NCBI GenBank assembly: GCA_050998755.1
Contig: JBPCPW010000011.1
Location: 41,752-105,751, forward strand
DNA length: 64,000 nt
Origin: JAXDLW01 sp050998755
GTDB lineage: Bacteria > Chloroflexota > Dormibacteria > DASZGP01
Direction: 5' to 3'
In this document: positions 15,934 through 24,309 of the stretch, in pieces
Layout: every line of letters begins with the position of its first letter
How positions within the stretch are numbered: the stretch's first letter is position 1
The notes under the pieces: model-generated
Database searches by the model: none
Told to the model about the DNA's origin: nothing
The model's input: the letters and a program-made list of their open reading frames with translations, nothing else
Made by a program: the position numbers and the translations under genes

Positions 15934-16875
15934 GTGAGAGTTTCAAATCCAGTCAGGGGCACCATCGCGGCGGGGATCGCGGCGATTGCCCTGATCTCAG
16001 GGCCTTCCCTCGCCAGCGCCAGTGTCCCGGGTTTCGGTGGCAGCGCGGCCATGAGCCTGGTCAAGAAGATCTACCCAACCGTTGCCGGCGCTGTGGACAA
16101 CCGCAACAAGGGCTACCTTGGCCTTGGCAGCGGTGCCGGGCCCTTGCTCTACGGTGGTGGCGCGATTGAGAAGGCGCCGAAGGTCTACCTGACCTTCTGG
16201 GGCTTCAACGGCACCGATCCCTCCGCGGAGGCCTCCCGGCTTACCGGCTTCTTCAACGGGGTCGGCGGCAGCGGCTGGGGCAATATTCAGACCCAGTACA
16301 CCGGCAGCGGCCAGGGCAACATCACCAACCCGGCCGGGCAACTCGGCGGAACCTGGAGCGACAACTCCAGTAAGCCCCTGCCAGTGATCCAGGATTCCCA
16401 GATCGCCAGCGAGGCCCTCAAGGCCGAGCAGCACTTCGGGTACAGCCCTGACGCCGACTACTTCGTCATGACCCCCACCGGCACGGGCACCGTCGGTTTC
16501 AAGGTCCAGTACTGCGCCTGGCACAGCTCCACCACCGATGGCGGCGGACACACCATTGCCTTCACCAACCTGCCGTACATCACCGACGCCGGTAGCAGCT
16601 GCGGTCAGAACTTTGTCAACCCCGGCAGCGCCGGGACCGGTGACGGGATCACCATCGTTGGCGGCCACGAGTATGCCGAGGCCGTGACCGACCCGTTCCC
16701 CTCGAGCGGCTGGGTTGATGCGTCGGGCAGCGAGAACGGCGACAAATGCGCCTGGGTCAGCAGCGGCTCGGGTGCCTCCCGCAACATCAGCCTGAGCACC
16801 GGGAGCTTCCCGGTCCAAACGCTCTACAGCAATGCCGCTAGTGCCCTCGGCGGCTGCGTGATCAGCTACCCCTGA
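15934..16875 (+). CDS. Secreted protein with GHEYAEAVTDP motif (putative EXORDIUM-like/metal-binding)
   Basis: 313 residues from GTG 15934. A typical signal peptide (basic RVSNPVRG, hydrophobic AAGIAAIALIS, then ASA-S) covers about the first 31 residues. The mature protein is rich in Gly, Ser and Asn, contains KVYLTFWGFNGT, a QYCAWHSSTT block, GGHEYAEAVTDPFPSSGWVDASG and GDKCAWVSSG. The HExxE and paired cysteines recall bacterial secreted relatives of plant EXORDIUM/phosphate-induced proteins, which carry a similar SHE..EA.T.P block; this is from memory and tentative. A strong intrinsic terminator follows 16 bases after the stop, so it is probably transcribed alone. Biochemical function unknown. 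Confidence 0.75.
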   Translation: MRVSNPVRGTIAAGIAAIALISGPSLASASVPGFGGSAAMSLVKKIYPTVAGAVDNRNKGYLGLGSGAGPLLYGGGAIEKAPKVYLTFWGFNGTDPSAEASRLTGFFNGVGGSGWGNIQTQYTGSGQGNITNPAGQLGGTWSDNSSKPLPVIQDSQIASEALKAEQHFGYSPDADYFVMTPTGTGTVGFKVQYCAWHSSTTDGGGHTIAFTNLPYITDAGSSCGQNFVNPGSAGTGDGITIVGGHEYAEAVTDPFPSSGWVDASGSENGDKCAWVSSGSGASRNISLSTGSFPVQTLYSNAASALGGCVISYP

Positions 16876-16891
16876 GCATTTCCCAGAATCG

Positions 16892-16922
16892 GAGAGCCGC
16901 CCTCGGGCGGCTCTCTCTTTTT
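16892..16922 (+). terminator. Rho-independent terminator after the secreted protein gene
   Basis: GAGAGCCGCCC (16892-16902) pairs perfectly with GGGCGGCTCTC (16905-16915), or with a four-base loop when the inner pair is open, and is followed by TCTTTTT. It begins 17 bases after the stop codon at 16875. Confidence 0.92.
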
Positions 16923-16964
16923 GTTCGCGCGGATACTCCGCCCGGCCCTTTCGCGGTTTAGATT

Positions 16965-17459
16965 GTGACCGTGGCGGCACGTGTGTTCAGCATCAACATC
17001 TCCGCCGGCGGGGTGCCGAAAACGCCTGTCGACGTGGCACTGGTCACCCCGGGAGGCCTCGCCGGTGATGACCACCACGATAAGAAGCACCACGGGGGCC
17101 CGGACCGCGCCCTCTGTCTCTACTCCGTCGAGCGCATCAGGGTGCTGCGCGCGGAGGGTCACCCTGTGGCACCCGGGACGATGGGGGAGAACCTAACCCT
17201 TGAAGGCCTGGACAGCGCCGCACTCAAACCTGGCGACCGTCTGACGATCGGGGAGATCGAGATCGAACTGACCGACTACACCACTCCGTGTCAGACCATC
17301 AGTGCATCGTTCATCGACGGCGGCTTCAGCCGCGTTCTCCAGGCCCGTCACCCGGGTGACTCGCGCCTGTACGCGCGGGTGTTGCGCGGCGGCGGCATCA
17401 GGCGCGGCGACCCCGTCAACCTCACCGAGACGGTGGCCCAAGGGGAGCACGGCATCTGA
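16965..17459 (+). CDS. MOSC domain-containing protein
   Basis: 164 residues, a single MOSC domain, GTG start. Family features: GGVPK near the N-terminus, DDHHDKKHHGGPDRALCLYS, PGTMGENLTLEGLD, LKPGDRLTIG and the conserved cysteine in TTPCQTI, then FIDGGFSRVLQAR. The charge-rich HGG(P)DRAL and GENL blocks match the YiiM-like group, which binds molybdenum cofactor at the conserved cysteine and reduces N-hydroxylated compounds in characterised members. The gene is between a terminator and the Ku gene and may be a single transcript. No molybdenum cofactor genes are visible nearby. Confidence 0.9.
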   Translation: MTVAARVFSINISAGGVPKTPVDVALVTPGGLAGDDHHDKKHHGGPDRALCLYSVERIRVLRAEGHPVAPGTMGENLTLEGLDSAALKPGDRLTIGEIEIELTDYTTPCQTISASFIDGGFSRVLQARHPGDSRLYARVLRGGGIRRGDPVNLTETVAQGEHGI

Positions 17460-17560
17460 CCATCCCCGGCACCCGAAGACCAGTCACGTTATAGCCGCAC
17501 TGTAACGTTTCGTGCGAATCCCTCTTGCGCCAGGGGAAACATCTGTGCGAGGATTCAGCT

Positions 17561-18475
17561 ATGCCGAGATCCATGTGGAAGGGCGCAGTCAGCTTCGGCA
17601 TGGTGTCCATCCCGGTGCGGATGTACCTGGCGACCGAGTCCAAGTCGGTTTCCTTCCGGTCGCTGTGCCCCTGCCACCAGCAACCCATCAAGCAGAAGCG
17701 GCACTGCTCGGTCACCGACGACGTGCTCGAATGGAAGGACGTGGTCAAGGGGTACGAGCTGAGCAAGGACCAGTACGTGATCATCGAGGACTCCGACCTC
17801 GACAACCTTCCGCTGGCCACCGCCCGGACCCTTGACATCACCGAGTTCGTCGATGCCGGCGAGATCGACGACGAGCTCTACCTGAAGAACGCCTATTACC
17901 TGGAGCCGGAGAAGGCAGGCCTCAAGCCCTTCTACCTACTCAAGGAGGCCCTGGAGGAGGCTGGACGTGTCGCGGTGGGAAAGATTGCGTTCCACGACCG
18001 CGAGCACATGGCCACGCTGCGCCCGCATGGGAAGGGCGTCGTGGTCAACACCCTTCATTGGCCGGACGAGATCCGTAGCATCGAGGACCTCAACCTCCCC
18101 GAGGAGGAGATCAAGATCGACCAGCGCGAGATGGCGATGGCCAAGATGCTGATCGACAACCTCACGGAGGAGTTCGACCCCGCCCGGTATCACGACGAGT
18201 ACCGTGAGGCGCTCGAGAAGGTTGCCGAGGCCAAGGCCGAGGGGCACACCATCGAAGTGGGCGAGGAGGCTCCCGCGCCCAGGGTCATGGACCTGATGGC
18301 TGCGCTCAAGGCATCGGTCGAGGCCAGCAAGCGTGGAGGCAAGGCGGCCCCGAGCCAGGAGGCTCAGCCCGCCAGGCCCCGTGTCATGAAGAGCAAAAAG
18401 GCCGAGGCTGAGGCTGCGGAGGAGTCCAAGCAGGCGGCTGAGAAGCCCCGCCGGAGAGTCGCAAAGGCCTCCTGA
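17561..18475 (+). CDS. ku: Ku protein, DNA end-binding subunit of bacterial NHEJ
   Basis: 304 residues from ATG 17561, which begins MPRSMWKGAVSFGMVSIPV as Ku proteins do; an in-frame start at 17525 adds 12 residues without similarity. The Ku core (residues 1-245) holds FGMVSIPVRMY, a CPCHQQPIK/KRHC cysteine pair region, YYLEPEKAGLKPFYLL and VVNTLHWPDEIR. The last 55 residues are Lys/Ala/Arg-rich and variable, as in actinobacterial Ku, where this tail helps bind DNA. Ku forms a homodimer ring on double-strand ends and recruits LigD. A ligase-like gene and a LigD gene follow immediately, forming an end-joining operon. Confidence 0.96.
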   Translation: MPRSMWKGAVSFGMVSIPVRMYLATESKSVSFRSLCPCHQQPIKQKRHCSVTDDVLEWKDVVKGYELSKDQYVIIEDSDLDNLPLATARTLDITEFVDAGEIDDELYLKNAYYLEPEKAGLKPFYLLKEALEEAGRVAVGKIAFHDREHMATLRPHGKGVVVNTLHWPDEIRSIEDLNLPEEEIKIDQREMAMAKMLIDNLTEEFDPARYHDEYREALEKVAEAKAEGHTIEVGEEAPAPRVMDLMAALKASVEASKRGGKAAPSQEAQPARPRVMKSKKAEAEAAEESKQAAEKPRRRVAKAS

Positions 18476-18524
18476 GGCTGGAAACCCTGGCTCCGACCCC
18501 ACGGGCGCCGAATAGGCTTTATTG

Positions 18525-19679
18525 ATGCCTAACCCTCCCTTCACCATCGTCCCTCCCGAGGGCCGGGCGCCGCTCGAGCTGGTCCGGCCGGAGGCCAACC
18601 TGCCGTCGCCTTCAGAGGACCTACCGATTGGTCCCGCGGCGCTACCGCCGACGCTGATGCCGATGGTGCCGGGAGGCGCCAGCGAGCCCTTTGATTCAAC
18701 GGAGCATTTCTTTGAGGTTCGCTGGGACGGGCTGCGCGCGCTGGCGTTCATCGAGGGCGGCGGATACCACCTCCAGGACCAGGCGGGCCGGAATATCAGC
18801 GAGCTGTTCCCCGAACTGGGTGAACTACCGCGTCGGGTGGGCGCCGACCAGGTGATCCTCGATGGCTGCGTGGTCATCAGCGACGCCAGCGGGCGCCCTG
18901 ACTTCGCGGCCCTGGACCGCCGCATGCGGACCGCCACGGCCGCCGCAACCGAGCAGGCGGCGGCGCGCCAGCCGGCGGCGTTCGTGGCCTTCGACATCCT
19001 CTACCACGAGGCCCGATCGGTGATGTCGCTGTCGCTTCTGAAGCGGCGCAAGCTGCTGCGACAGGCGGTCAGCGCGGAGGGCCGTATCTGCCTCTCCGAC
19101 GCGGTGTCGGCGGACGGGATCGCCTTCTTCGAGGCGGCCCGCGATATGGGCATCGACGCGGTCATCGCCAAACGCAAGGACAGCCCCTACCTCCCCGGTG
19201 GCCGGGCACCCAGCTGGCTCCTGGTGCAGGACGTCCCGCGCCAGGACGTGGTGGTCCTGGGTTACGCCCCGGACGCTTCGGGACGGGCCTTCGAGAGCCT
19301 CCTGGTGGGGGTCTTCGCCGACGGGCGCGCGGCGTACGCGGGGGTGGTCAGCGGTGGGTTCGACCCGCGTACCGAGCGCCTGCTGACCCAGGCCATTCCC
19401 GGGCTGCTGTCCGGTGCGGAGCCGCCGGCCAACGCCCACCGGGTGCCGCCGGACGCGGTATGGCTGCGGCCCGAGATCGTGGCCTCGGTCAAGTTCAGCG
19501 AGTGGACCCCAGAGGGGATGCTGCGCTTTCCGATCTTCGTCGGGCTCCACCCTGAGGTCAGCCCGCAGGCCTGCGTCCGCCAGGTCCTGCTCCCGCCGCG
19601 CCCCGCTGGGCGGAGGCGGCGGCGGTTGCAAATCGATCTCCCCCAGCTGCCATTCAGCACCGACCAGGACCCCCAGTAG
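18525..19679 (+). CDS. Degenerate ATP-dependent DNA ligase-like protein (catalytic residues lost)
   Basis: 384 residues from ATG 18525 (TTG 18522 adds one). The fold of the LigD/LigC ligase is clear: nucleotidyltransferase part to about residue 240 and OB-fold after it (VVVLGYAPDASGR...SLLVGVF, VKFSEWTPEGMLRFPIFVGL). But motif I reads EVRWDGLR: the AMP-accepting lysine is Arg66. Motif III reads LDGCVV instead of LDGEVV (Cys115). Motif IV reads DAVIAK instead of EGVVAK, and motif V reads WLLVQ instead of WLKVK (Leu233, Gln235). The frame is intact with normal codon use, so it looks selected, not decayed. It probably cannot form the ligase-AMP intermediate. A structural or regulatory partner of Ku/LigD is inferred from its place between their genes. 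Confidence 0.85.
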   Translation: MPNPPFTIVPPEGRAPLELVRPEANLPSPSEDLPIGPAALPPTLMPMVPGGASEPFDSTEHFFEVRWDGLRALAFIEGGGYHLQDQAGRNISELFPELGELPRRVGADQVILDGCVVISDASGRPDFAALDRRMRTATAAATEQAAARQPAAFVAFDILYHEARSVMSLSLLKRRKLLRQAVSAEGRICLSDAVSADGIAFFEAARDMGIDAVIAKRKDSPYLPGGRAPSWLLVQDVPRQDVVVLGYAPDASGRAFESLLVGVFADGRAAYAGVVSGGFDPRTERLLTQAIPGLLSGAEPPANAHRVPPDAVWLRPEIVASVKFSEWTPEGMLRFPIFVGLHPEVSPQACVRQVLLPPRPAGRRRRRLQIDLPQLPFSTDQDPQ

Positions 19680-19695
19680 GTCAGGGCCTGCCACC

Positions 19696-21309
19696 ATGAG
19701 CCCCGATCGGCTGACCGAATACCAGCGCAAACGGGCCTTTGATTCCACCCCGGAGCCCGCCGGCAAGGTCGCCCCGCGGTCGGCGGGGATCACCCGGTTC
19801 GTGGTCCAGAAGCACGCGGCCAGCCGCCTGCATTACGACCTCCGGCTGCAGCACGACGGCGTGCTGCTCTCCTGGGCGGTGCCCAAGGGACCCAGCGTCA
19901 ACCCCGCGGAAAAGCGCCTGGCGGTGCACGTCGAGGACCATCCCGTGGAGTACTTCGACTTCGAGGGGCGCATCCCCAGTGGCGAGTACGGCGGTGGCAC
20001 GGTGATGGTCTGGGATTGGGGTGGGGTGCGCTGGTTGGGAGAGGACGTGGACCAGATGCTGAAGCGCGGCGATCTCAAGTTCGAGCTCTACGGACGCAAG
20101 TTGAAGGGGGCCTTCGCGCTGGTCGGGGGCCGCGATGGCAAGGACTGGCTGCTGCTCAAAAAGCGTGACGACGGGGCCTCCGAGGCGCCGGTGTCGGAGC
20201 TCGACCGTTCGGTGCAGTCGGGCCGGACGATGGAGGAGATCGCCGCCGCCACGGAGCGCGTCTGGCACTCACGCGTTGACGCTCGCCAGCAGGTCGGTGG
20301 CAGCACCGCCTTCATCGACCTTGGCAAGGCCACCAAGGCCCCTTTCCCCACCGCCTTCGAGCCGATGCTGGCCTCCTCGGCGGAAGCGGCCTTCGACGAC
20401 CCGAAATGGTCGTACGAAATCAAGCTCGACGGGTTTCGCACCATCGCGCTGGTGCGTGACGGCAAGGTCAAGCTGCTCTCCCGCCGGGGGGTGGATGCCA
20501 CCCGACAGTTTCCCGAGCTGGCCCAGTTGGGGACGTTGGTGCGGTCCTCCTCAGCGGTGCTGGACGGCGAGGTGGTGGCGATCGACGACCAGGGGCTGCC
20601 CAGTTTCGGACGCCTGCAGGAGCGCACGGGCTGGAAGGGCGGCCGCTCCAGCACCAGCCCGCACCCCGCGATCCCGATCCTCTTCTACGTCTTCGACATC
20701 CTCTACGACGACGGCCTCTCGCTGCTCGAGGTGCCCTTGCAGGAGCGCCGCCGGCTGCTCAAGGCAAGGGTCCTCGACGGTCCCGGGGTGCGGCTGCTCG
20801 ACGGCTTCGGCGGCGAGGACGGGACCGCGCTGCTGGCCGCCATCCGGCAGCAGGGACAGGAGGGGGTGGTGGCCAAACGCCTGAACTCCCGCTATACGCC
20901 GGGCAAGCGCAGCCGGGACTGGGTCAAGGTCAAGGCGATCCGCACCCAGGACTGCGTGATCGTGGGATTCACCCCACCACAGGGGGGACGCAGGCACTTC
21001 GGCTCGCTGGCGCTGGCGGTGCTCGCGCGCGGGCGCCTCAGCTACGCGGGACAGGTCGGAAGTGGCTTCGACGAGGCCACCCTGGGCCGGGTGCTGGGCC
21101 GGCTGGAGCAGCATCCGTTGGGCACCGACGACTCCCTGGGCAACCGGGCCGCGGCTCCCAATGAGGTGACCTGGGTCAAGCCGGAGCTGGTCTGCGCGGT
21201 GAAGTACAACGAGTGGACCCGCGATCGGCTGCTGCGCCAGGCGACGTTCATCGGCCTGCGGCCCGATAAGAGCGTCGAGGATTGCCTGAGGGACGGCCCC
21301 CCGACCTGA
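19696..21309 (+). CDS. ligD: LigD: 3'-phosphoesterase plus ATP-dependent DNA ligase (no polymerase domain)
   Basis: 537 residues from ATG 19696; the frame is open further upstream but only inside the previous gene. The N-terminal phosphoesterase domain (about 30-165) keeps all metal and catalytic positions: His40, His46, Asp48, Arg50 (KHAASRLHYDLRL), His82 and Tyr86, followed by SGEYGGGTVMVWD. The ligase domain (about 215-530) has EIKLDGFR (Lys243), LDGEVV (Glu292), FDILY, EGVVAKRLNSRY and WVKVK, then the OB-fold. It trims 3' ends to a 3'-OH and seals breaks held by Ku. The primase/polymerase domain found in most LigD proteins is missing and is not encoded elsewhere in the window. Confidence 0.95.
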   Translation: MSPDRLTEYQRKRAFDSTPEPAGKVAPRSAGITRFVVQKHAASRLHYDLRLQHDGVLLSWAVPKGPSVNPAEKRLAVHVEDHPVEYFDFEGRIPSGEYGGGTVMVWDWGGVRWLGEDVDQMLKRGDLKFELYGRKLKGAFALVGGRDGKDWLLLKKRDDGASEAPVSELDRSVQSGRTMEEIAAATERVWHSRVDARQQVGGSTAFIDLGKATKAPFPTAFEPMLASSAEAAFDDPKWSYEIKLDGFRTIALVRDGKVKLLSRRGVDATRQFPELAQLGTLVRSSSAVLDGEVVAIDDQGLPSFGRLQERTGWKGGRSSTSPHPAIPILFYVFDILYDDGLSLLEVPLQERRRLLKARVLDGPGVRLLDGFGGEDGTALLAAIRQQGQEGVVAKRLNSRYTPGKRSRDWVKVKAIRTQDCVIVGFTPPQGGRRHFGSLALAVLARGRLSYAGQVGSGFDEATLGRVLGRLEQHPLGTDDSLGNRAAAPNEVTWVKPELVCAVKYNEWTRDRLLRQATFIGLRPDKSVEDCLRDGPPT

Positions 21310-21342
21310 CCCTTTGCGGGAACCCCGCAATAAACTGTTCCG

Positions 21343-22275
21343 ATGCCAGGAATTCTTGCCCGCTTCGGTAGGCAGCCCAAGCTCACCATGGCGGATCGTC
21401 AGCGGTTGCTGGGGTACGCCATGGAGCTGCATCGTGCATTGACTCCAGGCCCGGCGGTGATCGAGGAGCTGCAATCCCGCGGTGCGCCCCTGGAACTTGC
21501 CCGTCAGGTCAACGCCGAGGCGCAGAGCAAAGTCGACGCCGAGCTCGTCCGCAGCGTGTCGCTGCCCGCGTCCGCGCAGACCGAGGTCAACTACTACTTC
21601 ATGCTCGGGGTGACCCCCCGCGCAGACACCGACGCGATCCACCGGGCGTTTCGACGCAAGGCCAAGGAGGTGCATCCGGACCGCCACTCCAAGGAGTTCA
21701 CGGTCAACCAGTGGGAGCGCCTGATGACCGTGGTCAGCGACGCCAATTCGGTGCTCTCGGATGAGCGGATGCGGCGCGCCTATGACGTCGTCTGGCACGA
21801 ACGCAGCCGGGCGGTGGCCCGGGAGAACCGGCGCAAGGGGGACCTCAGGGGCGATTGGGAGACCCGCTATCGCTGGGAGATCGCGGAGATGTCGGAGGTC
21901 GAGGAGCAGCTGCTGGCCCTGTTGACCGAGCTCAAGCGCGTCCTCGCCGGCGGCGCCGTGCCCTCCGCCGACATGGTTCGCGCGCTGGAGACAGCGCTGG
22001 AGAACTACGAGGGTGAGATGCTCGAGATCCGCACCCAGACCCACTCGCTGCCGGCCAGCTTCGTGACCTTCGGCGAGCGTGTTCGCAACGAGATGCAGCG
22101 CAAGGAGCGGCTGGTCAAGAGCCTGCGCAACCTGGGCACCTCGCTGCCCAACGCGCGGACTCCCGAAGGGGCCTACGCCATCGCCGGACAGGTGGATGGC
22201 GCCATCCAGACGCTGGAGGACATCCGTCAGGCCCAGCACATGTTCGAGCTGGGCGCGGTCCGGCCCTTCATCTAA
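21343..22275 (+). CDS. J-domain protein with internal DnaJ domain
   Basis: 310 residues. The J domain lies inside the protein (about residues 83-150): YYFMLGVTPRADTDAIHRAFRRKAKEVHPDRH, with the HPD tripeptide at 111-113 that triggers Hsp70 ATP hydrolysis. The first 80 residues are helical with no known domain, and the last 150 are long charged helices, likely coiled coil. There is no zinc finger or glycine-rich region, so this is a type III J protein that would direct DnaK to a specific client. The gene starts 33 bases after ligD on the same strand; joint transcription with the repair genes is possible. Confidence 0.85.
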   Translation: MPGILARFGRQPKLTMADRQRLLGYAMELHRALTPGPAVIEELQSRGAPLELARQVNAEAQSKVDAELVRSVSLPASAQTEVNYYFMLGVTPRADTDAIHRAFRRKAKEVHPDRHSKEFTVNQWERLMTVVSDANSVLSDERMRRAYDVVWHERSRAVARENRRKGDLRGDWETRYRWEIAEMSEVEEQLLALLTELKRVLAGGAVPSADMVRALETALENYEGEMLEIRTQTHSLPASFVTFGERVRNEMQRKERLVKSLRNLGTSLPNARTPEGAYAIAGQVDGAIQTLEDIRQAQHMFELGAVRPFI

Positions 22276-22311
22276 AACGCGATCCTTGCCGGAGTTGCCC
22301 CCGCCGGGCCG

Positions 22312-23622
22312 TTAAGCGGCCTGCCGCACCGTGGCGCGTCGGGCGTGGAGCACCGCGATCAGCACCGCGGCAGCGAGGGACTCGGCCGCGAGCGCCACCG
22401 GTGCGCCGAAGAAGTGGGCCATGGCGCCCAGCTGGACGGCGCCGACCGGTGCAACCCCCATCAGCAGCAGGATGTAGATGCTCATCACGCGGCCGCGCAT
22501 CTCGTCGGGCACCCTGGTCTGCAGTGCTGTGTTGGCGCGGGCCAGGAAGCTGATGCCGGAGAACCCAACGATCGCCAGCATCACGGCCGAGATCCAGATA
22601 TTGCCGGAGAGCGCGAAGAGCGCCACGCCGATACTCTGGGCGATCGCCCCCGCCACGATCCAGGCCCCGCGGTACCGTCGCCGCTCGCGCACCACGGCGA
22701 GGCTCAGGGCACCGGTCACGGCCCCAAGGCCCCCGGCGACGCTGAGGAGGCTGTACCCGCCCGCTCCACTGTGCAGCACCTTGTCGGCGAAGAGCGGAAG
22801 CATTGCGCTGTAGGTGAAGACCAGCAGGCTGATGATCACCACCGTGAGGTAGATGTCCCGGATCAGCGGCTCGCGCCGCACGTAGCGCAGCGATTCGCTG
22901 AGGTTGCCAAGGAGGCTGCCGCGAATGGTCACGGCGTCTGCTGAAGGGCGGGTCCGAATCAGGTACAGGCCCACGATGACCGGCACAAAGGTGGCGGCAT
23001 TGATGGCGAAGCAGATCGGAATGCCGACTGTCGCAATCAGGACGCCCGCGATCGCCGGGCCTATGATGCGCGCGCCGTTGAAGATGCTGCTGTTCAGGGA
23101 GATGGCGTTCATCAGGTGCTTCTTGCCCACGAGCTCGACGACAAACGCCTGCCGCGTCGGGGCGTCGAAGGCGTTGACGGTTCCGAGCGCGAAGGCGATG
23201 ATCCCGACGATCACCAGGCTCGGCGTGGGGTTGGCCGCGCTGACGATGCCGGTGAGCGTTAACCCGGCGAGGATGGCGGCGAGGATCATCGCCACCACCT
23301 GGGTCACGATCAATAGGGTCCGGCGAGGCACCCGGTCTGCGGCGACCCCGCCAACCAGCCCGAACAGCAGGATTGGCACCGACTGCGCCCCGGTTACGAC
23401 CCCCAGCATCAGCGGCGAGTGGGAGATGGTCCAGACCAGCCATCCCTGAGCTACCTGCTGCGTCCAGGTGCCGATCAGGGAGACCAACTGGCCGAAGAAG
23501 AACAGGCGGTAGTTGCGATGGTGCAGTGAGGGGAAAGCGCGGTCCACCACCAGCGCGCGCATGCTCCGCCGGCTGGACGGGATGGCATCGGTGATGGGCT
23601 GAACGTGGATGCCGGAACTCAT
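22312..23622 (-). CDS. MFS transporter (MFS_3/EntS-like)
   Basis: 436 residues with twelve membrane segments. FFFGQLVSLIGTWTQQVAQGWLVW at the start of helix 1, VAADRVPRRTLLIVTQ (motif A region after helix 2) and FDAPTRQAFVVELVGKKHLMNAISLNSSIFNGARIIGPAIAGVLI are blocks of the MFS_3 enterobactin-exporter-like family, which exports siderophores or drugs. Its ATG overlaps the stop of the MarR-family gene by 4 bases, so the two are translated from one message and the MarR protein probably controls the exporter. Substrate unknown. Confidence 0.88.
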   Translation of the reverse strand: MSSGIHVQPITDAIPSSRRSMRALVVDRAFPSLHHRNYRLFFFGQLVSLIGTWTQQVAQGWLVWTISHSPLMLGVVTGAQSVPILLFGLVGGVAADRVPRRTLLIVTQVVAMILAAILAGLTLTGIVSAANPTPSLVIVGIIAFALGTVNAFDAPTRQAFVVELVGKKHLMNAISLNSSIFNGARIIGPAIAGVLIATVGIPICFAINAATFVPVIVGLYLIRTRPSADAVTIRGSLLGNLSESLRYVRREPLIRDIYLTVVIISLLVFTYSAMLPLFADKVLHSGAGGYSLLSVAGGLGAVTGALSLAVVRERRRYRGAWIVAGAIAQSIGVALFALSGNIWISAVMLAIVGFSGISFLARANTALQTRVPDEMRGRVMSIYILLLMGVAPVGAVQLGAMAHFFGAPVALAAESLAAAVLIAVLHARRATVRQAA

Positions 23623-24140
23623 TGGGGGCGCCCCAGGGCAGACGTGAGCAACGCACGGTCAAGGCTGGCAAGAGACCGCTCGAGCTGCTGTTGCTCGGCA
23701 TGGCTCAGTTGGTCCACCAGGTGCTGTACGCGCTTGCCGGCTTTGCGCTGAAACTCGCGCAGCACAGCCCGACCCGCCTCGGTCAATTCCAATTGGACCT
23801 GGCGTCGATCTGACGATGAAGCCACTCTTTGAACCAGGCCCTTGCGCTGCAGGCCGTCAATCAACCGGCTGATGGTCGGACGGCTGACGGTGAGGTGCTG
23901 GGCCAGCTCACCCGAGGTGCTGTAGCCACTGGACAGGTGGTAGAGGGTTCGCCACTGGCCCATCGTCAATGGGACGGAGAGCTTCTGCTGGCGGACGTCG
24001 GCGTTGATCGAGCGGGTCAAGCGGGGGGTGATGGAGAGCAGGTGCTCCACCAGCGGACTGGTCTGCGTCGTGCCGGCCCGCCTGGTGGCGGGGGACGTGG
24101 GCGGGGTCGCCGCGGGAGACGCCTGGGTCACTGGTTGCAA
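23619..24140 (-). CDS. MarR family transcriptional regulator
   Basis: 173 residues from a TTG at 24138-24140. The winged-helix domain is clear: LTMGQWRTLYHLSSGYSTSGELAQHLTVSRPTISRLIDGLQRKGLVQRV, with the wing SSDRRQVQLELTEAGRAVL (the DxR motif of MarR). About 30 Pro/Thr/Ala-rich residues precede the fold. It is the first gene of an operon with the MFS exporter. A 13-base palindrome immediately upstream (24143-24155) is the likely operator, so the pair is probably autorepressed and induced by a ligand of the regulator. Because the operator abuts the TTG, a start further inside is possible. Confidence 0.88.
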   Translation of the reverse strand: MQPVTQASPAATPPTSPATRRAGTTQTSPLVEHLLSITPRLTRSINADVRQQKLSVPLTMGQWRTLYHLSSGYSTSGELAQHLTVSRPTISRLIDGLQRKGLVQRVASSSDRRQVQLELTEAGRAVLREFQRKAGKRVQHLVDQLSHAEQQQLERSLASLDRALLTSALGRPQ

Positions 24141-24142
24141 TA

Positions 24143-24155
24143 GCTAATGATTAGC
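24143..24155 (-). promoter_or_regulatory. Putative MarR operator (13-base palindrome)
   Basis: GCTAATGATTAGC is perfectly symmetrical around its central G/C position: GCTAAT and ATTAGC. It is AT-rich in a GC-rich background, and lies 3 bases upstream of the MarR start codon. MarR dimers commonly bind AT-rich palindromes of this kind over their own promoter. Confidence 0.6.
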
Positions 24156-24309
24156 ACCTACAACTATTCTACGAGGCGCGGCAAGGCGTTTCCCCGAGCG
24201 CCTCGAGGAGGGCCGCGAACATCAATTAGAATTCGGCCAATTCCTGACTCCGCTGTCATGTTTGACGTGGGCGGGGCTGCCAGATTTCTACTCGAGTGAG
24301 GTTCTCTGC

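Noticed and set aside
20551..22239. 562-residue minus-strand frame across ligD and the J-domain gene
   Set aside because: Long antisense frames are expected in GC-rich DNA; it runs opposite two genes with definite motifs and has none of its own.
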